A stretch of 21,703 nucleotides of DNA, taken from Alphaproteobacteria bacterium UBA1002. Lineage in GTDB: Bacteria; Pseudomonadota; Alphaproteobacteria; Rickettsiales; UBA998. The stretch lies in the NCBI GenBank assembly GCA_002291845.1, contig DBAU01000091.1, forward strand, positions 1 to 21,703. The letters are read 5' to 3'. This document shows, piece after piece, positions 1 through 6,258 of this stretch (the stretch's first letter is position 1; each line of letters opens with the position of its first letter). Both the position numbers and the translations under genes were made by a program. The notes under the pieces were generated by a model. The model made no database searches. It was not told where the DNA came from and saw nothing but the letters and a program-made list of their open reading frames with translations.

Positions 1-35
1 CCGAACTCGATCAGTGGCTCAACCCGTCACTTTGA
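1..35 (+). CDS. possible 3' end of an upstream gene
   Basis: Reading from base 3, the frame gives ELDQWLNPSL followed by a TGA stop at 33-35, 16 bases before the end of the convergent tetR-type gene. The peptide looks like an ordinary protein C-terminus, while the other two frames are less convincing. Ten codons cannot identify a family. This is a guess from composition and the tail-to-tail layout only. Confidence 0.25.
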   Translation, partial: ELDQWLNPSL

Positions 36-51
36 AGTCTGACTGATTCGC

Positions 52-633
52 TTATACTTTGTCCGGCACGCTGTGTTGCGCAATCACCAGTTCAGCCGTT
101 TTTTTTGCCCGAATAGCTGCATTTTTTACGCCGCCAACAAACCAACTAGTATAGCCGCCCGCGATCAGTGAAGCGATGCTTTCAGCCACCTCACGTGGTT
201 TGGTAAGGCCTGCTTCCCGCGCAAAAATTTCAAGCTGCGCGATAAGGTATTGGTAGTGTTCCTCGCATACTTTGCGCGCACGGCTTTCGCGTTCAGGGTA
301 TTCACCCGAGGCATTGATAAACGGGCAGCCGAAAAAATCCTCTGATTTGAATGCCTGATGCATCTCATCAAATAAGACAGTGAGCTTACGCTTGGGGCTC
401 AGGCCTTTTTTGTTCCAGGCTTTGACATAGTTTCCGCGGTGATATTGACTGAGAAAGCGGAGCGATTCCTCAATCAGTTCCTCTTTATCTTTGAAGTGGT
501 GGTATAGCGTTGCTTTCGTAATGCCTGCGGCTTTGGCCACGGCATCAACACCCGTGGCGCGGTAGCCATGCTGGTAAAAAACTTCTGCAGCAATGCGTAA
601 AATACGATCCCGTGTGTTCTGCGTATGCGGCAT
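52..633 (-). CDS. TetR/AcrR-family transcriptional repressor
   Basis: This is a predicted 193-residue DNA-binding repressor. The N-terminal helix-turn-helix is clear at about residues 10-52, with the family pattern ATLYHHFKDKEELI at 41-54 closing it. The C-terminal ligand domain carries the FFGCPFINA motif at 100-108, seen in a large TetR subgroup, with Cys103 and a second Cys at 123. I chose the ATG at 633 because a GGAGAG ribosome site precedes it; a TTG four codons upstream is less likely. It is divergent from the bufferin-type operon at 810, and a perfect palindrome lies between them, so it is most likely the local regulator of that operon and perhaps of itself. The inducer is unknown; metal or thiol sensing through the two cysteines is speculation. 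Confidence 0.9.
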   Translation of the reverse strand: MPHTQNTRDRILRIAAEVFYQHGYRATGVDAVAKAAGITKATLYHHFKDKEELIEESLRFLSQYHRGNYVKAWNKKGLSPKRKLTVLFDEMHQAFKSEDFFGCPFINASGEYPERESRARKVCEEHYQYLIAQLEIFAREAGLTKPREVAESIASLIAGGYTSWFVGGVKNAAIRAKKTAELVIAQHSVPDKV

Positions 634-733
634 GGGGCTCTCCAATCATAAGGTCGCGGATGTAAATGCAGGAAGCCGTAGCATATATTAAAACGGCGGG
701 GCATGACCTGACAGTATGCTTCATATAATTCAC

Positions 734-769
734 TTGAGTTGAAATACAAGATGGGATACTAAATTTATA
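734..769 (+). promoter_or_regulatory. putative promoter of the bufferin-type operon
   Basis: An AT-rich stretch before bufA contains -35-like hexamers (TTGAGT at 734-739 or TTGAAA at 739-744) and -10-like hexamers (GATACT at 755-760 or TTTATA at 764-769). None of the pairs has ideal spacing, so the exact promoter is uncertain. Any of them would place the palindrome at 768-783 over the -10 or the transcription start, which is a typical repression layout. Confidence 0.4.
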
Positions 770-783
770 CCGAACGTTCGGTA
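768..783. promoter_or_regulatory. 16-bp perfect palindrome, probable TetR operator
   Basis: The sequence TACCGAACGTTCGGTA is its own reverse complement. It sits in the divergent region between the TetR-family gene and bufA, and its last base is 26 bases before the bufA start codon. Short symmetric sites of this type (ACCGnnCGGT-like) are common operators of TetR-family repressors. That this particular repressor binds it is inferred from adjacency. Confidence 0.75.
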
Positions 784-809
784 GACAACAATTTTAAGGA
801 GACTTTCCC

Positions 810-1091
810 ATGTCTAACTCTAAGAAACTTGCTGCTTCAGCACTGGCTGGTCTGTTTAGCCTTGGTGCTTTGGTTGCAGCTCCCGCTTTGGCTGGCGATC
901 ACGACAAAGCGGCCTGTAAAGGCACGAGCGGCTGTAAAGGCGGTGGTAAGCTTGAAAAAGCGAACTGCAAAACGGCTGATGGGAAAGAAAAGCATGCGTG
1001 CAAAGGCATGAACTCCTGCAAAGGCAATGGTGGTGACGGTAAGAATGCGTGCAAGGGCCACGGTTCCTGCGCGACGGACGGTAGCAAATAA
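810..1091 (+). CDS. bufA: bufferin-type Cys-rich periplasmic metallophore precursor
   Basis: This is a 93-residue exported peptide. Residues 1-28 form a signal peptide (KK pair, hydrophobic core, APALA cleavage site). The rest is rich in Cys, Lys and Gly, with Cys at 36, 42, 53, 64, 70, 81 and 87. Three pairs are spaced as C-x5-C (36/42, 64/70, 81/87), and five of the seven read CKG. The next gene encodes the DUF692 and DUF2063 domains that modify bufferins. Bufferins are ribosomally made peptides whose cysteines are converted to heterocycles and which bind copper in the periplasm. The repeated ACKG pattern resembles the BufA2 type, not the DUF2282 (BufA1) type. A strong ribosome site, AAGGAG at 796-801, supports the start. 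Which cysteines are modified cannot be read from sequence. Confidence 0.85.
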   Translation: MSNSKKLAASALAGLFSLGALVAAPALAGDHDKAACKGTSGCKGGGKLEKANCKTADGKEKHACKGMNSCKGNGGDGKNACKGHGSCATDGSK

Positions 1092-1097
1092 TATAAG

Positions 1098-1129
1098 GCA
1101 TGGGCAGGGGGATGGCCCTCTGCCCGTGC
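1098..1129 (+). promoter_or_regulatory. strong intercistronic hairpin between bufA and bufBC
   Basis: Bases 1098-1111 pair with 1116-1129 in a 14-bp GC-rich stem with two G:U pairs and a four-base loop (ATGG). It starts six bases after the bufA stop and ends eight bases before the bufBC start. No long U run follows, so it is not a classical terminator. It covers the place where a bufBC ribosome site would be. A role in partial termination, 3'-end protection of bufA mRNA or limiting bufBC translation is inferred. Confidence 0.65.
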
Positions 1130-1137
1130 GTTGCTTT

Positions 1138-2835
1138 ATGTCTTCCGATACACTTCCTTTTCTTGGATACGGGCTTGGGCTGAGGCCTACGCATTACCCG
1201 CATATTTTCGCCGAGCAGCCTGCCATCGACTGGTTCGAGATTATCTCGGAAAATTTTATGGATACGGGCGGCAAACCGCGCCGTAACCTTGATCGTATTC
1301 GTGAGCGCTACCCCGTCGTGATGCATGGGGTTTCTCTCTCCATCGGCACGGTGGACCCGCTTAACTCCGAATATCTCCAGAAGCTCAAAGCGCTGAAAGA
1401 TCATCTTCAGCCTGCCTGGATTTCCGACCATCTCTGTTGGACGGGGGTGGCCCATCGCAACACGCATGATCTGTTACCCGTGCCGTACACCGAGGCGGCG
1501 CTGCGCCATATCGTGTCGCGCTTGCGCGCGGTGCAGGATATTCTGGGATGCCCCATCGCCTTGGAAAACCCCTCGACGTATCTGGAATTCACCAGCTCGC
1601 AGATGCCCGAAGCCGAATTCATCGCACGTATGGCGGAGGATTCGGGGTGCCAGCTTTTGCTGGATGTAAACAATGTCTATGTCACCTGCTTCAATCATCG
1701 CCTAGACCCCAAGGCCTATCTGGACACGCTGCCGCTGGAGCGCGTTATTCAGATTCATCTCTCCGGCCATACGAATAAAGGCACTCACATCATTGATACC
1801 CATGATGATCATGTGGTGGAGGAGGTCTGGCAGCTTTACCGCTATGTACTTGCGCGGGCAGGGCGTGTGCCCAACACCATGATTGAATGGGATGACCGGA
1901 TTCCCGATTTCCCCACCCTTGCCGCGGAGCTGGAGAAAGCCAAACAGGTTGCTGATGCGGCGCGTTCGCAGATCGCGGGGCCTGCTTGGGTCTGTCAGCC
2001 AGCGGCGCGCGGCGGATCGCCCATCTCCTTGCCTCAGGCACTGCAGCACATGCAAGAGGCGATCATGCATCCGGAGGATGCGGTCGCTCAATCGCTGGAT
2101 TGGATTCATGCCAAGCCGGGCTTTGCCTGTGAAGCGCAGTTGCAGGTCTATCGCCATGCCTACCGCGCGCGGCTGCATGACGTGGTGGCTGAGGATTATC
2201 CCGTGCTGAAAACATGGCTGGGTACACAGGCCTTTGATGCGCTGCTTCACGGCCTGATCGATGCGGTGCCCCCCACCCATTTCAACATCGCCCGTTATGC
2301 GCAGAATCTAGCGGAGTTTCTGAGCGCGCAGCGACCAGAGGATGGCTTCGCCCATGCACTTTGCGAGCTGGAGACCGCCATCGCCCAGTTGGCAGATGCG
2401 GCGGAAACCGCTGTTCTCGTACCGTACCATCTGGAAGGCATGACCCCGGAGAGGCTCATGGAGTCACGGCTGCCTTTGCGTACGGCGCTGAGCCTGCACA
2501 GGTTTCGCTATCCCGTGAACGCCTATTACGGCGCGGTGATGGATGATCTCCCGCCTGCAGTACCAGAGCTATGCGATACCTACCTTGCGGTCTTTCGCCA
2601 TGAGGATGTGATGTGGCGTATGGATCTGGACGCGGCTGAATATGCACTGCTCACCCGGTTATGGGCAGGCCAGACCGTGGCGGAGGCGCTCGACGGGATG
2701 GACGCATCCGCCGAAGCATCGCTGGCGGAATGGTTCGCGCGCTGGATGCGCAACGGGCTACTCGCTGCACCTGCTAATTTTGAAAAATCAAGGAGTGACC
2801 ATGCTATTGCTCAACCTGCTTATTCTCTGGCCTAA
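1138..2835 (+). CDS. bufBC: fused DUF692-DUF2063 bufferin maturation protein (BufB-BufC)
   Basis: This 565-residue protein appears to combine two bufferin-maturation partners usually made separately. Residues 1 to about 285 are DUF692 (MbnB/BufB family, multinuclear iron oxygenase). Visible motifs are GYGLGLR at 10-16, EIISEN at 34-39, MHGVSLS at 62-68, SDHLCW at 96-101, then ENPSTYLEF, LLLDVNNVYV, HLSGHTNKG, IDTHDDHV and EWDDRIP, so the His/Asp/Glu metal ligands look intact. After a short Gly/Pro/Ala-rich linker, residues of about 310-550 match DUF2063 (BufC-like), with YRHAYRARLHDVVAEDYP. The stop lies beyond the DoxX start, and no stop or restart is seen at the junction. I chose ATG 1138 because the DUF692 family starts there; an in-frame GTG at 1126 is possible. 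No clear ribosome site is present. Confidence 0.88.
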   Translation: MSSDTLPFLGYGLGLRPTHYPHIFAEQPAIDWFEIISENFMDTGGKPRRNLDRIRERYPVVMHGVSLSIGTVDPLNSEYLQKLKALKDHLQPAWISDHLCWTGVAHRNTHDLLPVPYTEAALRHIVSRLRAVQDILGCPIALENPSTYLEFTSSQMPEAEFIARMAEDSGCQLLLDVNNVYVTCFNHRLDPKAYLDTLPLERVIQIHLSGHTNKGTHIIDTHDDHVVEEVWQLYRYVLARAGRVPNTMIEWDDRIPDFPTLAAELEKAKQVADAARSQIAGPAWVCQPAARGGSPISLPQALQHMQEAIMHPEDAVAQSLDWIHAKPGFACEAQLQVYRHAYRARLHDVVAEDYPVLKTWLGTQAFDALLHGLIDAVPPTHFNIARYAQNLAEFLSAQRPEDGFAHALCELETAIAQLADAAETAVLVPYHLEGMTPERLMESRLPLRTALSLHRFRYPVNAYYGAVMDDLPPAVPELCDTYLAVFRHEDVMWRMDLDAAEYALLTRLWAGQTVAEALDGMDASAEASLAEWFARWMRNGLLAAPANFEKSRSDHAIAQPAYSLA

Positions 2836-3253
2836 GCGTATCGCGGGCTATTTCCTTTGGGCGGGGCCGTTAGTGGCGCGCCTGACGGTTGGCTATACCT
2901 TCATGTGCACCGGCTGGCTGAAACTGCAGAATCTGGACGCCATCACGGAGGCGTTTATCAGCTGGGGCATTCCGTTCCCGCAGGTGCTGACACCGTTTGT
3001 CTCCGGGCTGGAATGTTTTGGCGGTGCGTTCTTGATGCTGGGGCTGCTTACCCGCATCAGCGCGGGCGGGCTGGCAGTGACCATGGTGGTGGCTATCCTC
3101 GCGGCGCAATGGAGCGAGGTGGATTCCCTGCAAACGCTGCTCGGGCTGGAGGAGATGACCTATTTCGCCGTCTTTACCTGGCTCGCCATCGGCGGTGCGG
3201 GGGCGGCCTCTCTCGATCACTGGATTGAGCGGCGCTTCAGCCCCGGCGCTTAA
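2801..3253 (+). CDS. DoxX-family membrane protein of the bufferin-type operon
   Basis: This is a 150-residue inner-membrane protein with about four hydrophobic helices. It has the DoxX pattern: RLTVGYTFMCTGWLKL in the first helix, LECFGGAFLMLGLLTR in the second, and GG/AL-rich later helices. DoxX proteins commonly accompany DUF692/DUF2063 genes; their biochemical role there is not settled, and a link to redox or quinone chemistry is only suggested by other family members. The start at 2801 has AAGGAG at 2790-2795. The gene overlaps the end of bufBC by 35 bases in another frame, which indicates coupled translation. No terminator-like hairpin with a T run is visible in the 73 bases after it. 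Confidence 0.88.
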   Translation: MLLLNLLILWPKRIAGYFLWAGPLVARLTVGYTFMCTGWLKLQNLDAITEAFISWGIPFPQVLTPFVSGLECFGGAFLMLGLLTRISAGGLAVTMVVAILAAQWSEVDSLQTLLGLEEMTYFAVFTWLAIGGAGAASLDHWIERRFSPGA

Positions 3254-3326
3254 CTCAGCCCCCTAGCCGAGCCGCACTGCGGGCACTATGTTGGTGCCTG
3301 TAAACGAAGTCATGGCAAGGGTGGGG

Positions 3327-4850
3327 ATGACGCGCACGCCGGCAGTGGTATGGTTCAAGCGTGATCTACGCGTGGAGGATCATGCCGCCTTATGTGCGGC
3401 GGCGGAGGAGGCGGAAGGCGCTCCGCTTGTGCCGCTCTATATCATCGAACCTGATCTATGGCAGCAGCCGGATGCTTCGCTGCGTCACTGGCGTTATCTG
3501 CAGGGGGCGCTGGCGGAGCTGCAGCAGACGCTGGCACAGCACGGTGCGCCGCTGGTGATCCGCCGCGACGGGGCGGTGGACGTGCTGGCGGCACTGCGCG
3601 AGGCGCTCGGGCCGTTTCGCCTTTATTCGCATGAAGAAACCGGCAATGGCTGGAGCTTCCGGCGCGATCTCGCGGTGGCGGAGTGGTGCTGTGCGCAAGG
3701 CATTGTCTGGCAGGAATTCCCCTCTCACGGCGTGGTGCGCCGCCTGAAAAGCCGCGATGGGTGGGCCAGCCTGCGCGAACAGCGTATGGCCGCGCCGCCA
3801 CTTCGTGCCCCGGCTTTCACGGGCATAGATGAACTGCACAGTGATGCGCTGCCGGATGCGCCGTCACCTGCTCTGGCGCGCATGGTCATCGGCGATGTGC
3901 AGGCAGGGGGGCGCCGCGAGGCTCTGCGCACGCTGGAGTCGTTTTTGAAAGAGCGCGGGCGGCGCTACATGCAGACCATCTCGCGGCCCGGCGTGTCGGC
4001 GCGTCATTGCTCGCGCCTGAGCGCACATATCGCTTACGGCGCTCTTTCCGTGCGTGAGGTGGAGCAGGCGACCAAAGCGAAAATCCGCAGCTTGTCAGGC
4101 AACCCCGATCCAGAGGCGGCGGCGTTTGCGCGTAATCTGGCGGCGTTCCTGTCGCGGCTGGCCTGGCGCTGCCATTTCGTGCAGAAGCTCGAACAGCAGC
4201 CGGAAATTGAATATCGCTGCATGCATCCCGCGTTTGAAGGGCTGCGCGAGTCCCAGTTCCGCGAGGATTTTTTCGATGCTTGGGCGCAGGGCCGCACCGG
4301 CTATCCCCTGGTGGATGCCTGTATGCGCAGCCTGCATGAGAATGGCTGGCTAACCTTCCGTATGCGGGCGATGGTGGTCTCCTTTGCCAGCTACCATCTA
4401 TGGCTCGACTGGCGGCAGACGGCCCCCTTCCTTGCCACGCTGTTTACCGACTATGAGCCGGGCATTCACTACGCGCAGTTTCAGATGCAATCCGGCGTCA
4501 CCGGCATTAACGCGGTGCGGATGTATAACCCGATCAAGCAGTCGCTGGAGCAGGACCCGCACGGACGTTTCATCCGCCGTTTCGTGCCGGAGCTGGCCCA
4601 GGTGCCGGACGCGTTTCTTCACGAGCCGTGGCGGCTGGATGCGTTGCCTGCCGATTACCCGCGCCCCATCGTGGCGCATGAGCCGGCCATCCGGCAAGCG
4701 CGGGAAGCGTTGGCCCGTTGTTTCCGTCAGGATGGCTTTGCCGACGAGGCACGCCGCGTGCGCCGCCAGCTGGGAAGCCGCGCGCGCCCTGCGAACCGGC
4801 GCCCCCGTACTGCCCGCACTGCCGAGGCCCAGCTGCGGCTGGATCTTTAG
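3327..4850 (+). CDS. photolyase/cryptochrome-family flavoprotein
   Basis: This is a 507-residue full-length member of the DNA photolyase/cryptochrome superfamily. The N-terminal alpha/beta domain opens with VVWFKRDLRVEDHAAL at 8-23 and contains HEETGNGWS at 102-110. The C-terminal helical FAD domain includes RPGVSARHCSRLSAHIAYG, RTGYPLVDACMRSLHENGWL and RMYNPIKQS. Members either repair UV dimers in blue light or act as light sensors. The segment at about 375-390, where class I CPD photolyases carry NNxxWQW, reads DYEPGIHYAQFQMQSG, so the usual flavin-contacting Asn and the last Trp of the electron chain appear replaced. I chose ATG 3327 because the family begins close to it and AAGGG precedes it; an in-frame ATG at 3288 would add 13 residues. 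It belongs to a repair cluster with the downstream genes. Confidence 0.87.
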   Translation: MTRTPAVVWFKRDLRVEDHAALCAAAEEAEGAPLVPLYIIEPDLWQQPDASLRHWRYLQGALAELQQTLAQHGAPLVIRRDGAVDVLAALREALGPFRLYSHEETGNGWSFRRDLAVAEWCCAQGIVWQEFPSHGVVRRLKSRDGWASLREQRMAAPPLRAPAFTGIDELHSDALPDAPSPALARMVIGDVQAGGRREALRTLESFLKERGRRYMQTISRPGVSARHCSRLSAHIAYGALSVREVEQATKAKIRSLSGNPDPEAAAFARNLAAFLSRLAWRCHFVQKLEQQPEIEYRCMHPAFEGLRESQFREDFFDAWAQGRTGYPLVDACMRSLHENGWLTFRMRAMVVSFASYHLWLDWRQTAPFLATLFTDYEPGIHYAQFQMQSGVTGINAVRMYNPIKQSLEQDPHGRFIRRFVPELAQVPDAFLHEPWRLDALPADYPRPIVAHEPAIRQAREALARCFRQDGFADEARRVRRQLGSRARPANRRPRTARTAEAQLRLDL

Positions 4851-5026
4851 CCATGTTCGCCCCTCATGTTTTTGCGGCTTAAAATTTTCTTCGTCCGCCA
4901 GTATGGTTGGAGCGGTATGTGGTAATGAGGAGCTGGATGGCACGCGCTTTCTTGCGGAGTATGGCCCTGTGGGCGTGTCTGGCTGGCTGCCACACAGTGA
5001 CGCATACAGGGCAGGAGGAGACGGCC
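4851..5026 (+). other. short gap with an in-frame, lipoprotein-like extension of the next gene
   Basis: The frame of the VOC gene is open back to 4907. From ATG 4937, preceded by GAGGAG, it reads MARAFLRSMALWACLAGC, which ends in a textbook lipobox (LAGC) followed by HTVTHTG, reminiscent of entericidin-type lipoprotein starts. The stronger ribosome site is the internal one before 5027, so I treat the extension as an alternative start and not the main one. Confidence 0.35.
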
Positions 5027-5398
5027 ATGCATAACCCCGGCGCTTATTTTGAAATACCCGTCCATGACCTCAGCCGTGCCCACGCGTTTTATGCGCAGGT
5101 GTTCGGCTACCGGTTTGAAGAGGGGGAGATTCACGGCAACCGCATGGCGTTCTTTCCCTATGAAGCGACGCAGCCGGGCATTACTGGCGCGCTAGCGCAA
5201 GGCGAAACCTATGTGCCGAGTACCCAAGGATCACTAATCTATCTGCAATGCGCCGATCTTGCGGCTGCACTGGCGCGGGCAGAGGCAGCGGGAGGGCAGG
5301 TGCTTTTCCCCCGAACGGAAGTGGAAGCTTATGGGTTTGTCGCGGAGATACGTGACAGCGAAGGCAACCGCATCGGCCTGTTTGAGCCGCGTCATTAA
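5027..5398 (+). CDS. VOC-fold (glyoxalase/dioxygenase superfamily) protein
   Basis: This is a 123-residue single-domain vicinal-oxygen-chelate protein. It opens with YFEIPVHDLSRAHAFYAQVFG and closes with GFVAEIRDSEGNRIGLFEP, the family's two signature strands. VOC proteins bind a metal or small molecule as dimers; the substrate cannot be told here. The start at 5027 is favoured by AGGAGG at 5013-5018. An in-frame extension would add a lipoprotein-type signal. The MGMT-like gene follows 11 bases later, so the two are probably cotranscribed. Confidence 0.85.
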   Translation: MHNPGAYFEIPVHDLSRAHAFYAQVFGYRFEEGEIHGNRMAFFPYEATQPGITGALAQGETYVPSTQGSLIYLQCADLAAALARAEAAGGQVLFPRTEVEAYGFVAEIRDSEGNRIGLFEPRH

Positions 5399-5409
5399 GG
5401 GAGGAGGAA

Positions 5410-5823
5410 ATGGCAGCACGCAAAAAAACCTGGCGTGAGAAGCGCGATACTGGCAAGGCACCCCACGTAACGGTGCTTGAGAAAGCCTTTGCCGGGGTGC
5501 CCGCAGGGTGCCGCCTGCTGATCTCATCGCCACAGGAAATTGATCGGTTTTTGCGAGCCATGCCTAAGGGTACCCGCGGCACTCCCGCCGAGCTGCGCGA
5601 AGCACTTGCCCGCCGCCATCAGGCGGATGCGACCTGTCCGGTTTCCACAGGCATCTTTTTGCGCATTGTCGCCGAGGCCGCGCTGGAGGATCTGGCCGCG
5701 GGAGTTGCGCTGGAGGAGATTAGCCCCTTCTGGCGTGTCGTCGCTGCGGATTCCCCAACAGCAAAAAAGCTGAGTATCAGTGCGGAAGAGCTGGAATCGC
5801 TGCGCCGCCTTGCCGGGGAGTAG
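5410..5823 (+). CDS. MGMT-like small protein (no PCHR motif)
   Basis: This 137-residue cytoplasmic protein resembles small proteins filed under the MGMT family. It starts KKTWREK, then has a middle part with PKGTRGTPAELREALARRH, a winged-helix-like pattern, then CPVSTGIFLRIVAEAA and SPFWRVV. The active-site PCHR of O6-alkylguanine transferases is absent. A Cys-Pro occurs in TCPVSTG, but whether it is an acceptor is unknown. The family role is not established; a DNA-repair link is inferred from the fold similarity and from sitting between photolyase genes. A strong GGAGGAGG site precedes the start. It ends six bases from the convergent minus-strand gene. Confidence 0.6.
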   Translation: MAARKKTWREKRDTGKAPHVTVLEKAFAGVPAGCRLLISSPQEIDRFLRAMPKGTRGTPAELREALARRHQADATCPVSTGIFLRIVAEAALEDLAAGVALEEISPFWRVVAADSPTAKKLSISAEELESLRRLAGE

Positions 5824-5829
5824 TCTCCT

Positions 5830-6258
5830 TTATTCCTCCATACCGCCATGGGGTTGCAGGGCGCTCTTTTCAGCTTTTTTCCAATATTGAAAAAAACGCT
5901 GGGCGTTGACGGGCTTCTTCAGGCGCGCGAAGGGCTCGTCCTCGATGATATGCAGTGGGGCGAGGTGGCGTAGCGCCTCCCATGGCGCAAGGATGCGCGG
6001 ATCATGCGCCGCGGGGAGGTAGATCGCGGAAGGCTCCAGCGCCTGCACCACGGCCTGTGTGTCACCCCGGCGGATATCCACCGGCAGCTCGCAGAGCGTT
6101 TCATACAGGAACACCAGCCGCTTCAGGCTGTAATCCATCGACTGTAGAAAACCATCGTCCCACACAAAGCAGGCATGCGCCTCTGTCGGGGCGGCGGCAA
6201 AAACGGGATGGGTAGCGCGCAGTGCCTCCACGTGCAGAAGAATCAGCGGGCGGCGCAT
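5830..6258 (-). CDS. photolyase antenna-like alpha/beta domain as a separate protein
   Basis: This 142-residue protein looks like the N-terminal alpha/beta domain of a photolyase on its own. It begins with a short beta strand, RPLILLHVEALR. It then has LKRLVFLYETLCELPVDIRRGD, matching the photolyase stretch that follows the first helices, and VVQALEPSAIYLPAAHDPR. It ends in RFFQYWKKAEK. Its start overlaps the end of the FAD-domain gene by 16 bases in another frame, and GGAGG (6263-6267 on the complementary strand) precedes its ATG, so the two are coupled. It may dock onto the FAD protein as antenna or cofactor domain. No domain of this size alone could do photorepair. The family assignment rests on pattern only. 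Confidence 0.6.
   Translation of the reverse strand: MRRPLILLHVEALRATHPVFAAAPTEAHACFVWDDGFLQSMDYSLKRLVFLYETLCELPVDIRRGDTQAVVQALEPSAIYLPAAHDPRILAPWEALRHLAPLHIIEDEPFARLKKPVNAQRFFQYWKKAEKSALQPHGGMEE

Noticed and set aside
856..1467. 203-codon open frame on the minus strand across bufA and bufBC
   Set aside because: Composition is that of an antisense shadow, it overlaps two well-supported genes and it has no family resemblance.
5817..5828. GGAG/CTCC stem between convergent genes considered as a bidirectional terminator
   Set aside because: Only four or five base pairs with a short, broken T stretch; too weak to call.
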